This document shows, one piece after another, positions 43,529 through 52,782 of a DNA stretch of 53,765 nucleotides (the first letter of the stretch is position 1; each line of letters starts with the position of its first letter). The notes below the pieces were generated by a model, which saw only the letters and a list, made by a program, of their open reading frames with translations, did not search any database and was not told the DNA's origin. Made by a program: the position numbers and the translations under genes. The stretch is from an uncultured Pelagibacteraceae bacterium (GTDB lineage Bacteria; Pseudomonadota; Alphaproteobacteria; Pelagibacterales; Pelagibacteraceae): assembly GCA_902614835.1 (NCBI GenBank), contig CACMMU010000004.1, positions 1-53,765 on the forward strand, read 5' to 3'.

Positions 43529-44678
43529 GTATCTTTTTTATTTCTGATAGAGTAAATTTTTTTGGAATTTTACAAGTAGATTTAATATTAATTCTCTCCT
43601 TTTTTTTTGCAGCTCTCATTATTGATTGAATTATGTCTAATACATGAAAAGATAATTCACCATTGCATCTATGTTTCTTTTTCTTTTTTATACAATATGC
43701 CATTTCAGCTAAACCAACTCCTCTATAATTTGCATTTATAGGTGCTTCATTTGCCCTAAGACTTTTTTCACGTATATTTATTTTACCTAGGGGCATCCGA
43801 TTTGTTTTGTGCTCTTTCCAAGTTCCACCAAGTTTTTTGCATGTATAAACAGATCCTCCAAACATATTTGGATCTGGTACTAAAATTGATCCCTTGTCCC
43901 CATATAATTCTATATGATTCCTATGATGAGCTATAACATCAAATGACAGAGTGAATCTTATTATTGTTTTATTTTTGAAAAATATTGTCCCCAAATAAGT
44001 TGTTGGACAAAGTACTCTAATTGATTTGCCTTTTCTTGCTCCTATACCTATTATTCTGTTTTTTTTATTCCACATTAAGCTTCCCCAAACTTGTTTCGCT
44101 GGGCCAAGTAAATTTACTAATGCTGTTAAATAATAAGGCCCCATATCAATGACAGGCCCACCTTCCTTCTTTGCAAACCAAGGTTCAGGATTTGGATGAT
44201 AAGATTGAACACCTGGATAAGCAAATATTATATTTCCCAAATTAATCTTCCCTATAAAGTTACTTTCTAATAATTCTTTTGATTTTTGATTGCCACCACC
44301 TAGAAAAGTATCCGGAGCATTACCTATATATAGTTTTTTCCTTTTTGCGATTTGCAATAGCTTTTTTCCGTCTTTTATATTTATCGCCATAGGTTTTTCT
44401 GTATAGACGTGTTTATTATGTAAAAGAGCTTTTTTAGAAACCTCATAGTGTGCTTTAGGCACAGTAAGATTTAAAATTATTTCTATTTCCTTGTCTCTAA
44501 GTAAATTTTTTACACTAAGTGCTTCTATTTTATAAAATGAAGCACATTTTTTTGCTGCTAAATGATTGATATCCGCACATTTTATAATTTTGAAATTATT
44601 AAAATATTTATGTGCTTTAAAATAAGTTTCAGCGATGTGTCCGCACCCAATGAGACCAACTTTAAATACTTTAGACAT
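43521..44678 (-). CDS. Gfo/Idh/MocA-family oxidoreductase
   Basis: A 385-aa NAD(P)-dependent dehydrogenase. Rossmann motif GLIGCGHIAETYFKAH, catalytic Lys in YTEKPMAI, and GGPVIDMGPYYLTALVNLLG as the substrate-site helix. It belongs to a longer subgroup than the IolG-like protein of the same cluster, and may act on another inositol isomer or a later keto intermediate. It lies 5 nt downstream of iolD on the minus strand, so they share an operon. It overlaps the ROK gene end by 8 nt. Confidence 0.85.
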   Translation of the reverse strand: MSKVFKVGLIGCGHIAETYFKAHKYFNNFKIIKCADINHLAAKKCASFYKIEALSVKNLLRDKEIEIILNLTVPKAHYEVSKKALLHNKHVYTEKPMAINIKDGKKLLQIAKRKKLYIGNAPDTFLGGGNQKSKELLESNFIGKINLGNIIFAYPGVQSYHPNPEPWFAKKEGGPVIDMGPYYLTALVNLLGPAKQVWGSLMWNKKNRIIGIGARKGKSIRVLCPTTYLGTIFFKNKTIIRFTLSFDVIAHHRNHIELYGDKGSILVPDPNMFGGSVYTCKKLGGTWKEHKTNRMPLGKINIREKSLRANEAPINANYRGVGLAEMAYCIKKKKKHRCNGELSFHVLDIIQSIMRAAKKKERINIKSTCKIPKKFTLSEIKKILK

Positions 44679-44683
44679 TTATA

Positions 44684-46528
44684 TTAAACGCCCTGTCTTT
44701 GTTTAGACTTTCCTTGAAGATGTTCTTTTAAAGCTTTTTCATTTTCTTTAGTTGATGGTTTTGTTAATGTTGGGCTTTCCCAAAAGGCCGATCCTTCTAA
44801 CCACTGATAACCATCTGTTTTGATAGATATTACATACGTTGATTTTGATTTTTTAGCTCTAACAAATGCTTGTTCAAGTTCACTTATTGAATTTACATTC
44901 TCTCCTGTTGCTCCTAGACTCTGTGCATGTTTAGCAAAATCTATCTTTTTAATATTCTCTACTTTTGAACTTTCGAACAAACAATTAAATTCTTTTCCAC
45001 CTTTATAAAGCTGCAATCTATTAATTACTGCATGACCACCATTGTCACAAACAATAATAATTAATTTATGGTTTGTTAAAATTGAACTGTAAATATCAGA
45101 ATTATAAAGTAAATAAGATCCATCCCCAACAAAAGTAATAACTTCTTTTTTTGGATTTGCCATTTTAATACCTAGTGCTCCAGAAATTTCATAACTCATG
45201 CAACTAAACCCCCATTCTGTTTCATGAGTATTTAATTCTCTCGGTCTCCAAACCTGCAAAACTTCTCCAACCAAACCCCCTGCAGCCGTTACCGCTATAT
45301 CTGATGCGTCAGATTTTCTATATATTGCTCCAGCCACATGTGCGTACGAAGGTAATTTTTGATTTGTTGGACCGCTTTCTTTATCTAAATAGTTATTCCA
45401 TGTTTGAACAGCACTTCTTGATTTCTTTTGCCAATCGTCAGGAGCTCTCCAACCTCCTAAATTTAAGGTTAAATCTTGCAAACTAACTTTTGCATCACCA
45501 ATTATAGATTGAGCTAAATGTTTGTTTGCATCAAATCTAGACACATTAATCGATACCAATTTAAAATTTGGGTTTTCAAAGTTCGTCCAAGACCCAGTTG
45601 TAAAATCTGCTAATTTAGTCCCAACAGCTATTGCTAAATCTGTTTTTTTCATAAAATCATTGGGAGCTTTACCGCCAAAACCTCCAATAGCACCTAAAAA
45701 ATATGGATCATCTTTTTTCATAGTCGAGTAACCCATTACGGTTTGTGCTGTTGGTATATTATGCTTTTTAGCAAATTGGCTTAGTTCTTTCATTGCATCT
45801 GAGTAAAAAATACCACCACCTGAAATTATTATTGGGTTTTTAGATTTTTTAATTAAATCTGCCGCTTGTTTAATTTGGTAATCATCAGGCCTCGGTCTTC
45901 GGATTGTATGAATCTTTTCCTTAAAAAATTCTTCTGGATAATCAAATGTTTCACCTTGTACATCTTGTGATAAAGAAATACATGCTGGTCCGCAATCAGC
46001 AGGATCTATCATTGTTTGTATAGCGTGAGGCAGTGTTTGAAGTATTTGTTCTGGTCTAGTTATTCTATCAAAATATCTAGTAACATATTTAAAAGCATCA
46101 TTTTGAGTAATATTTGGATTGTTGAAATGTTCAACTTGTTGCAAAACAGGATCAGGCATTCTATTTGCATATGTGTCACCAGGTAAAAACAACATGGGTA
46201 ATCTATTACTCATTGCAACAGCTGCTGCTGTTAACATGTTAGTCGACCCTGGACCTACCGAGCTTGTTGCGATAAAAATTTGTTTTCTTCTCTTTGCTCT
46301 TGAATAAGCTATTCCAGTTAGAGCCATATTTTGCTCATGATGACCCCTCCAAGTAGGCAGTTCATTTTTATTTTCTTCTAATGCCTGGCCAAGACAAGCG
46401 ACATTTCCATGTCCAAAAATTCCAAATGCACCTGCAAAAAGTGGTAATTTTTTGCCATCAACTAATATTTTTTGAGATATTAGATATTTAACTATAGCGT
46501 GTGCACAAGTTAGTTGAATTTTTTTCAT
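44684..46528 (-). CDS. iolD: 3D-(3,5/4)-trihydroxycyclohexane-1,2-dione hydrolase (IolD)
   Basis: IolD (614 aa, normal length) is a thiamine-diphosphate enzyme that opens the ring of the IolE product to 5-deoxyglucuronate. The N-terminal domain contains WRGHHEQNMALTGIAYSRA with the TPP-activating Glu and SSVGPGSTNMLTAAA; LPGDTYANRMPDPVLQQVEH is highly typical of IolD. The TPP/Mg2+ motif is GDGSYLLYNSDIYSS...CDNGGHAVINR near residues 470-505. It is transcribed with the following Gfo/Idh gene and is divergent from the aldehyde dehydrogenase gene across 59 nt. Confidence 0.95.
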   Translation of the reverse strand: MKKIQLTCAHAIVKYLISQKILVDGKKLPLFAGAFGIFGHGNVACLGQALEENKNELPTWRGHHEQNMALTGIAYSRAKRRKQIFIATSSVGPGSTNMLTAAAVAMSNRLPMLFLPGDTYANRMPDPVLQQVEHFNNPNITQNDAFKYVTRYFDRITRPEQILQTLPHAIQTMIDPADCGPACISLSQDVQGETFDYPEEFFKEKIHTIRRPRPDDYQIKQAADLIKKSKNPIIISGGGIFYSDAMKELSQFAKKHNIPTAQTVMGYSTMKKDDPYFLGAIGGFGGKAPNDFMKKTDLAIAVGTKLADFTTGSWTNFENPNFKLVSINVSRFDANKHLAQSIIGDAKVSLQDLTLNLGGWRAPDDWQKKSRSAVQTWNNYLDKESGPTNQKLPSYAHVAGAIYRKSDASDIAVTAAGGLVGEVLQVWRPRELNTHETEWGFSCMSYEISGALGIKMANPKKEVITFVGDGSYLLYNSDIYSSILTNHKLIIIVCDNGGHAVINRLQLYKGGKEFNCLFESSKVENIKKIDFAKHAQSLGATGENVNSISELEQAFVRAKKSKSTYVISIKTDGYQWLEGSAFWESPTLTKPSTKENEKALKEHLQGKSKQRQGV

Positions 46529-46587
46529 AAATTATTTAAAGTGAAACCTAGGAAATATTGTACTTATAAGCAATATAAATTTAAATA

Positions 46588-48030
46588 ATGTATTCAAAAT
46601 TTGGTCAATTCATAGACGGTAAATGGCACCCATCTGAGAAAAACGAAACCTACGAAGTAATAAATCCAGCTACCGAGGAGGTTATAGGCAAAGCTTCTAA
46701 AGCTACAAAAAACGATGTATTAAAAGCTTTAAAGTCAGCTGAAAAGGGATTTCAAATTTGGAAAAAAACTCCAGCATGGCAAAGATCTTATAAGATCAGA
46801 AAAATCGCAGATCTAATGAGAGAAAGAAAAAAAGATTTAGCAAAATGGCTTGCCTTAGAAGTTGGAAAACCCTTGGTGGAAGGAGAGGGTGAAGTAGGTG
46901 GCGCCGCCGATATATTTGAATGGAATGCTGAAGAGACAAAGAGAATATTTGGGCAAACAGTTGAGAGTAGGTTTGAAGATACACGTGTACAAGTTATTTA
47001 CCAACCTATAGGAGTTGTTGCTGCACTAATACCATGGAATTTTCCGATTATTCTTGCTGCTAGAAAAATTTCAACAGCACTTGCCGCAGGGTGCTCAGTC
47101 ATAGTTAAACCAGATGTAATTACTCCAGGAGCAGTAATGGAATTAATGAATATAATAAATGATGCAGGCATACCTCCTGGCGTTGTTAATCTTTTATCTG
47201 GCGATCCCGAAGAAGTTTCAAATGAATTAATTACATCAAATGTAATTAAAAAAGTTTCGATTACTGGTTCTACAAGAGTAGGTAAGTTAATACTCAAAAA
47301 AGCAGCAGATAAAGTTCAAAGAGTTACAATGGAATTAAGTGGCCACGCACCATTTATTGTTTTCGAAGACTCAAATATAGATAAAGTAACTGATATGGCA
47401 ATTACTTCTAAATATAGAAATAATGGTCAAGTTTGTATATCTCCAAGCAGATTTTATATACACGAAAGTAAAAAAAATGAATTTGCTAAAACTTTTATAG
47501 AAAAAACTAAAAAACTTAAATTGGGAGACGGAACAAAAGAAGGTATTAATCTTGGACCAATAACTACAAAAAAACGATTAGAGGCAATTGAAAAATTAGT
47601 TGAAAAAACTAAAAAAGAAGGCGGCAAAGTTCTTTATGGAGGGAAAAGGCCTGCTGGTTTTAACAAAGGTTATTTTTACGAACCAACAATAATTGATAAT
47701 GTTAAAGATAATTTTACGGTAATGACAGAAGAACCTTTTGGACCCATAACTGCAATTACAACTTTTAAAAATTTTGATGAGGTTATTAAAAGAGCAAATA
47801 AGCATGATTGTGGTTTAGCGGGATATGTTTGTACAAACTCTATGGAAAAAGCATTTAAAGCATCTGAACAATTGGAAACTGGAGTCGTAGCAGTTAACAC
47901 ACCAGTAGTTGCTACTGCCGAAACACCTTTTGGAGGTATCAAACAAACTGGATACGGAAGAGAAGGCGGATCTGTTGGCATAAAAGATTACCTAAATATT
48001 AAATATACTCACCTCGGTCTTTCTGGTTAA
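46588..48030 (+). CDS. NAD(P)-dependent aldehyde dehydrogenase
   Basis: A 480-aa ALDH-superfamily enzyme resembling succinate-semialdehyde or 2-oxoglutarate-semialdehyde dehydrogenases. Key segments: IPWNFPIILAARKISTALAAG, GSTRVGKLILKKA, the general-base Glu in VTMELSGHAPFIVF, the catalytic Cys in NNGQVCISPSRF, and EEPFGPITAI. It is not the CoA-acylating IolA/MmsA type as far as motifs show. With the HpcH/HpaI aldolase (one-base overlap) it forms a two-gene operon divergent from iolD. Possible substrates are the aldehyde 5-deoxyglucuronate or malonate semialdehyde; both are inferences. Confidence 0.92.
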   Translation: MYSKFGQFIDGKWHPSEKNETYEVINPATEEVIGKASKATKNDVLKALKSAEKGFQIWKKTPAWQRSYKIRKIADLMRERKKDLAKWLALEVGKPLVEGEGEVGGAADIFEWNAEETKRIFGQTVESRFEDTRVQVIYQPIGVVAALIPWNFPIILAARKISTALAAGCSVIVKPDVITPGAVMELMNIINDAGIPPGVVNLLSGDPEEVSNELITSNVIKKVSITGSTRVGKLILKKAADKVQRVTMELSGHAPFIVFEDSNIDKVTDMAITSKYRNNGQVCISPSRFYIHESKKNEFAKTFIEKTKKLKLGDGTKEGINLGPITTKKRLEAIEKLVEKTKKEGGKVLYGGKRPAGFNKGYFYEPTIIDNVKDNFTVMTEEPFGPITAITTFKNFDEVIKRANKHDCGLAGYVCTNSMEKAFKASEQLETGVVAVNTPVVATAETPFGGIKQTGYGREGGSVGIKDYLNIKYTHLGLSG

Positions 48031-48818
48031 TGAGAAAAAACAAGCTTAAAAAAATCTTTGCTGGAGGCAAAGCCGTTATTAATGGTTGGCTCCAAATACC
48101 AAATTCTTTTTCCGCTGAGGTTATGGCTCATCAAGGATGGGATTCATTAACTATTGATATGCAACATGGTGTTATAGATTATCCTAATGCCCTACAAATG
48201 CTTCAAAGTATTTCCACAACGGAGGTAGTACCATTAGCAAGAGTAAATTGGAATGAGCCAGGCCAAATTATGAAGATTCTTGATGCCGGTTCTTACGGAG
48301 TTATTTGCCCAATGGTTAGTAACAAAACACAAGCTGAAAATTTTGTTAAAGCATGTCTTTATCCACCGAAAGGTTACAGAAGCTATGGACCAATAAGAGG
48401 ACTTTTATACGGAGGTTCTGATTATGGTAAATATGCGAATGATGAAATCCTAAAGTTTGCAATGATCGAAACTAAGGAAGCAATAGAAAATTTAGATTCA
48501 ATAATGTCTACACCTGGTCTCAATGGAATTTATATAGGTCCTGCTGATTTAAGTTTAGCTATAGGAGAAGAACCAAGTTTTGATAAACCCGAAGGTGATA
48601 AAGTTTATGATACTATTATGAAAATACTAGATCATGCGAAGAAAAATAAAATTATCGCAGGTATTCACAATATGAAAGCTGAATATGCACAAAAAATGAT
48701 CAAAAAGGGTTTTCAATTTGTTACAGTTGGATCTGACCAAAGATTTATGTCTGGTGGCGCTAAAGAAGCAATCAACAAATTTAAAAATATTAAGTCAAAT
48801 GACGGTAAGGCTTATTAA
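48030..48818 (+). CDS. HpcH/HpaI-family class II pyruvate aldolase
   Basis: A 262-aa metal-dependent aldolase of the family that cleaves 4-hydroxy-2-oxo acids to pyruvate or a related oxo acid and an aldehyde. The catalytic His lies in DSLTIDMQHGVIDY (H46, with Q45 where HpaI has Glu), the Arg in PLARVNW, and the metal ligands in AMIETKEAIEN (Glu) and GIYIGPADLSLAIGE (Asp). PPKGYRSYGPIRG matches the substrate loop. Sharing an operon with the aldehyde dehydrogenase, it may replace the class II aldolase IolJ in inositol breakdown. Confidence 0.9.
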   Translation: MRKNKLKKIFAGGKAVINGWLQIPNSFSAEVMAHQGWDSLTIDMQHGVIDYPNALQMLQSISTTEVVPLARVNWNEPGQIMKILDAGSYGVICPMVSNKTQAENFVKACLYPPKGYRSYGPIRGLLYGGSDYGKYANDEILKFAMIETKEAIENLDSIMSTPGLNGIYIGPADLSLAIGEEPSFDKPEGDKVYDTIMKILDHAKKNKIIAGIHNMKAEYAQKMIKKGFQFVTVGSDQRFMSGGAKEAINKFKNIKSNDGKAY

Positions 48819-48855
48819 TAAACAAATCTTAAAATAGCCATTTAATTGCAAGAGT

Positions 48856-49107
48856 GTGAATTTTTTTTATATCTACGTTTTAAAATCACTAAAAGGAAAA
48901 AAGGTTACATATGTTGGTTATACCAAAAATTTAAAAAATAGGTTAAAACTCCATAATGAGGGCAAAGCAGCAAAGTTTACGCGTGGAAGAAAATGGAAAC
49001 TGATATACAAAGAGAAATATAGATCAAAAAAAAAAGCTATGTCGAGAGAATATCATATTAAAAAAAATAGAAAACTTAGAATTAGTATAATCAGAAAATT
49101 TTCATGA
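48856..49107 (+). CDS. GIY-YIG nuclease-domain protein (YhbQ/UPF0213-like)
   Basis: An 83-aa protein that is essentially one GIY-YIG domain. Motifs: FYIYVLKSLKGKKVTYVGYT (YIY...YVG), the Arg in LKNRLKLHN, AKFTRGRKWKLIYKE and the metal-type Glu in AMSREYHIKK. The start is GTG at 48856. Members of this small group are widespread, and their role in DNA processing is uncertain. It overlaps the glycosyltransferase gene by four bases. Confidence 0.85.
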   Translation: MNFFYIYVLKSLKGKKVTYVGYTKNLKNRLKLHNEGKAAKFTRGRKWKLIYKEKYRSKKKAMSREYHIKKNRKLRISIIRKFS

Positions 49108-51236
49108 AAATATCAATACTACTGCCTTATAAAGAAAATTTCTCACCAAAGTATCCAGGAGCGGTATCTCTTTTTGTAAATGATACTTTAAAATTAAGCA
49201 GGTATAAAAAAAATATTAAAGTATATGGTAATACAAAATATAAAAAGAAATTCTCTCGAAATTACAAAAATATAATTCTAAAAAAATTATTTATCGGAAG
49301 TCAAAGTGAAAATTATATGGATGAATTTATAAAAATTGAAAAATTAAATCCTTCACATATTATTGAAATTCATAATAGACCACACTATCTTAAATACCTG
49401 ATAAATGAAGGTGTTAATTCAAAATTTGTATTATATTTTCATAATGACCCCCTTACAATGACAGGTTCAAAAACTTTAAGTGAAAGAAAATATCTTGTTG
49501 AGATTTGTGATAAGATTGTTTTTAATAGTGATTGGTCAAAAAAAAGATTTCTAGAAAAAATACCATCTGGATCTGTAAGTAGTGAAAAACTAATAGTTAT
49601 TTTTCAGTCTGCTTCTAAAAATAAAATAAACTTTAAAAATAAAAAAAAATGGATCACTTTTGTCGGAAAACTTAATCGTTCAAAAGGATATGATATTTTT
49701 GGTTCTGCTATTATTAAAATTCTTAACAAATATAAAGATTGGCAAGCTATTGTGATAGGAGATGAACAAAGAGATAAAATCAATTTTTATCATGAAAGAT
49801 TAAAAAATCTTGGTTTTTTAGAACATAAAAAAGTATTAAATGTATTTAAGCAAACAAGTATTGCCGTTGCGTGTTCAAGATGGAACGAACCTTTTGGAAG
49901 AACAAGTTTAGAGGGCTCTGCAAATGCTTGTGCTGTTATAATTAGTAATAGAGGTGGCCTTCCAGAAACAGTTACTAATGCAATTATTCTAAAAAACCTC
50001 AATCAAAAAGAACTTAAAAAAAAGATTGAACTATTAATAAAAAATAAAAAATTACGTTCAAATTATCAAAAACTTGCTTACAAGAATTTTTATTTAACAC
50101 ATAAAAATAGTAGTAAGCAAATTGATCTTTATCGAGGACAAATTCTATTTAGAAAAAAAATTAATTTTGCACAAAAACCTGAAAAATTAAGAATTATTCA
50201 TGTAACAAATTTTAATGAAAGACATGACGGAAGATTGTATTTTAATACTGGTCGGAGAATAAACAATGGGCTAATAAGACTTGGCCACAGCATTTTAGAA
50301 TTTAGTGATAGAGATATACAAAAATATTATAAAAATTATAAAGATCTTTCTGGAAGCAACAAGCTTAATTCAAAGCTTATAAACACATGTTATAATTTTA
50401 AACCAGATTTGATTGTTCTTGGCCATGCTGATTCTATTTTTCCTCAAACATTAAGAGATTTAAAAAAAAACTATCCTAATCTAAAAATAGCTCAATGGTT
50501 TTTAGATCCATTAAGCAAAAGAGGACCAGATTTTTTAAAAAATAGACAAAGAATTTTAAACAAAGTTGATTACGTCGATAAAAATTTCTTAACGACTTCA
50601 CCAAAAGCTTTAAATTTTATTCCTGAAAAAGATAAATTTCACTTTATCCCGAATCCATCAGATAGTTCATTTGAAACTTTAAATAATTTTAAAAAACCAT
50701 GCAATATGGATGTTTTTTATGCATTAAGTCATGGAGTACATCGAGGAGTTTTAAAAAGAGGAAAATTCGATGAACGTATAAATTTTGTTTCTAAATTAAT
50801 GAATATTACACCTAATGTTAAATTTGATATTTATGGAGTAAACAATATACAACCAGTTTGGGCTGATAATTATTTTAAAGCCATTTCTAATTCTAAGATG
50901 GGGCTTAATTTAAGTAGAGGTGAACCTATAAAATATTATAGTAGTGACAGAATAACTCAAATTATTGGAAATGGTCTTGTTACATTAATAGATGAAAGAA
51001 CTCAATATAGAGATTTTTTTACAGACAATGAAATGGTTTTTTATAAAAATATTAATGATTTGTCAGAAAAGATTATAAAAATAAGTAAAGATGAAAAACT
51101 TAGAAAAAAGATAGCTAAAAAGGGTAAAGAAAAATATTTAAAATATTTTAATTCAACCGAAGTAGCAAAATACATAATAAACAAAACTTTTGAAGTACAG
51201 GATAAAAAATCAAATTTTTATTGGGAAAGCACATAG
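49104..51236 (+). CDS. two-domain glycosyltransferase (GT4-like plus CgeB-like)
   Basis: A 710-aa protein that looks like two GT-B-type units joined. The N-terminal part (about 1-365) has ITFVGKLNRSKGYDIFG and EPFGRTSLEGSANACAVI with GGLPE, the GT4 nucleotide-sugar site. The C-terminal part (about 370-705) resembles CgeB-type transferases: IIHVTNFNERHDGRLYFNTG, KPDLIVLGHADSIFP, IAQWFLDPLSKRG and NLSRGEPIKYYSSDRI. No signal or membrane segment is seen. It probably glycosylates a cell-surface glycan or protein; donor and acceptor are unknown. It sits alone between the GIY-YIG gene and tatD. Confidence 0.82.
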   Translation: MKISILLPYKENFSPKYPGAVSLFVNDTLKLSRYKKNIKVYGNTKYKKKFSRNYKNIILKKLFIGSQSENYMDEFIKIEKLNPSHIIEIHNRPHYLKYLINEGVNSKFVLYFHNDPLTMTGSKTLSERKYLVEICDKIVFNSDWSKKRFLEKIPSGSVSSEKLIVIFQSASKNKINFKNKKKWITFVGKLNRSKGYDIFGSAIIKILNKYKDWQAIVIGDEQRDKINFYHERLKNLGFLEHKKVLNVFKQTSIAVACSRWNEPFGRTSLEGSANACAVIISNRGGLPETVTNAIILKNLNQKELKKKIELLIKNKKLRSNYQKLAYKNFYLTHKNSSKQIDLYRGQILFRKKINFAQKPEKLRIIHVTNFNERHDGRLYFNTGRRINNGLIRLGHSILEFSDRDIQKYYKNYKDLSGSNKLNSKLINTCYNFKPDLIVLGHADSIFPQTLRDLKKNYPNLKIAQWFLDPLSKRGPDFLKNRQRILNKVDYVDKNFLTTSPKALNFIPEKDKFHFIPNPSDSSFETLNNFKKPCNMDVFYALSHGVHRGVLKRGKFDERINFVSKLMNITPNVKFDIYGVNNIQPVWADNYFKAISNSKMGLNLSRGEPIKYYSSDRITQIIGNGLVTLIDERTQYRDFFTDNEMVFYKNINDLSEKIIKISKDEKLRKKIAKKGKEKYLKYFNSTEVAKYIINKTFEVQDKKSNFYWEST

Positions 51237-51237
51237 T

Positions 51238-52017
51238 ATGATTATTGATTCTCATTGTCATTTAGATTATGAACCACTTAATCAAAATTTAGATAAAATT
51301 TTAGACAGAGCATCCAACTCTGGTGTCAAACTTTTATTAACAATATGCACTCAAAATGAAAGTTTTAAGAAGATTCTAAATATCATAAGAAAATATAAAA
51401 TTGTGTACGGAACTTATGGGATACATCCTCATGAGGCAAAATTATACGAAAGTCTTAAAGTGGAAAAAATAATTCAGAATCTTTCCTTAGATAAAAAACT
51501 TATAGGGATTGGTGAAACTGGGTTAGATTTTTATTACAACCATTCAGATAAAAAATCACAACAAGATAGTTTTTTAAAACATATTAAAGCTGCTCAAGAA
51601 ACATCTTCTACTTTAATAGTTCATTCGAGATCTGCAGAAAATGAAACTTTTGATATCTTAAACAAAGAAATTAAAAAAAAGCATTTTAAAATATTGATGC
51701 ATTGTTTTACCGGAAGCAAAGAATTCGCTAAAAAGCTTATGAATCTTGATTGTTACTTTTCAGCCAGCGGCATTGTTACTTTTAAAAAGTCTAAAGAATT
51801 AAACGAAGTCTTCATGTATATTCCTAAAAGTAAAATTTTGTTAGAGACCGACTCTCCCTATTTATCCCCTGAACCAAATAGAGGAAAGGTTAACGAACCC
51901 AGTCAAATAATTTATACATTAAAGCATATTTCAAAGATTAAGAAAGAGTCCGAAGAAAATATGGCTCGAATGACATCTAATAACTTTTCTAAACTGTTTA
52001 ACGTTACAATAACTTAA
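51238..52017 (+). CDS. tatD: TatD-family metal-dependent deoxyribonuclease
   Basis: TatD (259 aa) is an amidohydrolase-fold DNase. Metal ligands: HCH in MIIDSHCHLDYEPL, Glu in GIGETGLDFYYN, His in LIVHSRSAEN and LMHCFTGS, and Asp in LLETDSPYLSPEPNRGKVNEP. The start at 51238 puts the family's usual first residues at the N-terminus, with GGGAAA-like purines (GGGAAAG at 51223-51229) upstream. A start at 51190 would add a 16-residue tail inside the previous gene. metG, which often precedes tatD, is not present. Confidence 0.95.
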   Translation: MIIDSHCHLDYEPLNQNLDKILDRASNSGVKLLLTICTQNESFKKILNIIRKYKIVYGTYGIHPHEAKLYESLKVEKIIQNLSLDKKLIGIGETGLDFYYNHSDKKSQQDSFLKHIKAAQETSSTLIVHSRSAENETFDILNKEIKKKHFKILMHCFTGSKEFAKKLMNLDCYFSASGIVTFKKSKELNEVFMYIPKSKILLETDSPYLSPEPNRGKVNEPSQIIYTLKHISKIKKESEENMARMTSNNFSKLFNVTIT

Positions 52018-52781
52018 TGAAATTTACTATTTTAGGATGCGGAAGTTCTGTAGGGGTACCCTGGATCACAGGTAATTGGGGAAACTGTAATAAAAAAAAT
52101 AAATTTAATATACGAACACGTTGTTCAGCTTTTGTTAAAAAGGGTAACCTTTCAATTTTAATAGACACGTCCCCTGATATTAAAAAACAACTTCTGGATA
52201 ATAATATTAAAAATATTGATTATGTTTTATATACACATGAACATGCTGACCAGACAAGCGGCATATTTGAATTAAGGCCCTTTTTTTGGAAAAATAAGAA
52301 ACAAATTAAAATCTTTGCGAATAAAAAAACTTTAAAAACTTTAAAAGAAAAGCATGACTACTGTTTTTTTGGAGGACAAGGATACATACCCATTTTAAAA
52401 GGCAATCTTATTAAAAAGAATTTTTCACTTATTAAAAAAACAGATAAATTAAATATTAGATCATTTTATGTTAATCATGGAAAAATAAAGTCTACTGCAT
52501 ATGTAATAGATAAGCTTGCGTATATAAGTGATACCAATGGTATATTTTTTAAGGATTTCAGCAAACTAAGAGGTTTAAAATATTTAATTATAGATTGTTT
52601 AAAATTTAATCCCCATCCATCACACTTTAATTTAGAACAAGCAGTCAAAATAAGTAGAAAAGTTGACGCAAAGAAAACTATTTTGACCAATCTACATTCA
52701 GATCTCGATTATACATTACTCAAAAGTTCACTTCCAAAAAATATTATCCCTGCTTATGACGGTATGGTTTTAAATTTATAA
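52017..52781 (+). CDS. metallo-beta-lactamase-fold hydrolase (PhnP-like)
   Basis: A 254-aa MBL-fold phosphodiesterase-like enzyme, a standard neighbour of tatD in alphaproteobacteria. It starts FTILGCGSSVGVPWITGNWG, followed by the cluster NIRTRCSAFV, the metal motif YTHEHADQTSGIFELRPF, AYISDTNGI and NLHSDLDYTLL near the end. Substrate is not established for this subgroup; cyclic phosphates or oligonucleotides are plausible. It overlaps tatD by one base and is convergent with the IscU-like gene (1-nt gap). Confidence 0.88.
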   Translation: MKFTILGCGSSVGVPWITGNWGNCNKKNKFNIRTRCSAFVKKGNLSILIDTSPDIKKQLLDNNIKNIDYVLYTHEHADQTSGIFELRPFFWKNKKQIKIFANKKTLKTLKEKHDYCFFGGQGYIPILKGNLIKKNFSLIKKTDKLNIRSFYVNHGKIKSTAYVIDKLAYISDTNGIFFKDFSKLRGLKYLIIDCLKFNPHPSHFNLEQAVKISRKVDAKKTILTNLHSDLDYTLLKSSLPKNIIPAYDGMVLNL

Positions 52782-52782
52782 T

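Noticed and set aside
46547-46552. CCTAGG palindrome between iolD and the aldehyde dehydrogenase gene as an operator
   Set aside because: Only 6 bp, and it does not match the AACCCAGGGTT repeat upstream of the importer or any motif near iolE.
51190-51237. Upstream ATG for tatD at 51190
   Set aside because: It lies in the glycosyltransferase gene and adds a basic tail. The family normally starts at the MIIDSHCH segment (51238).
52236-52260. Gln in place of His in the HxHxDH motif of the MBL-fold protein
   Set aside because: The THxHADQ form is, as far as I recall, common in this alphaproteobacterial subgroup beside tatD, so it is not a sign of inactivation.
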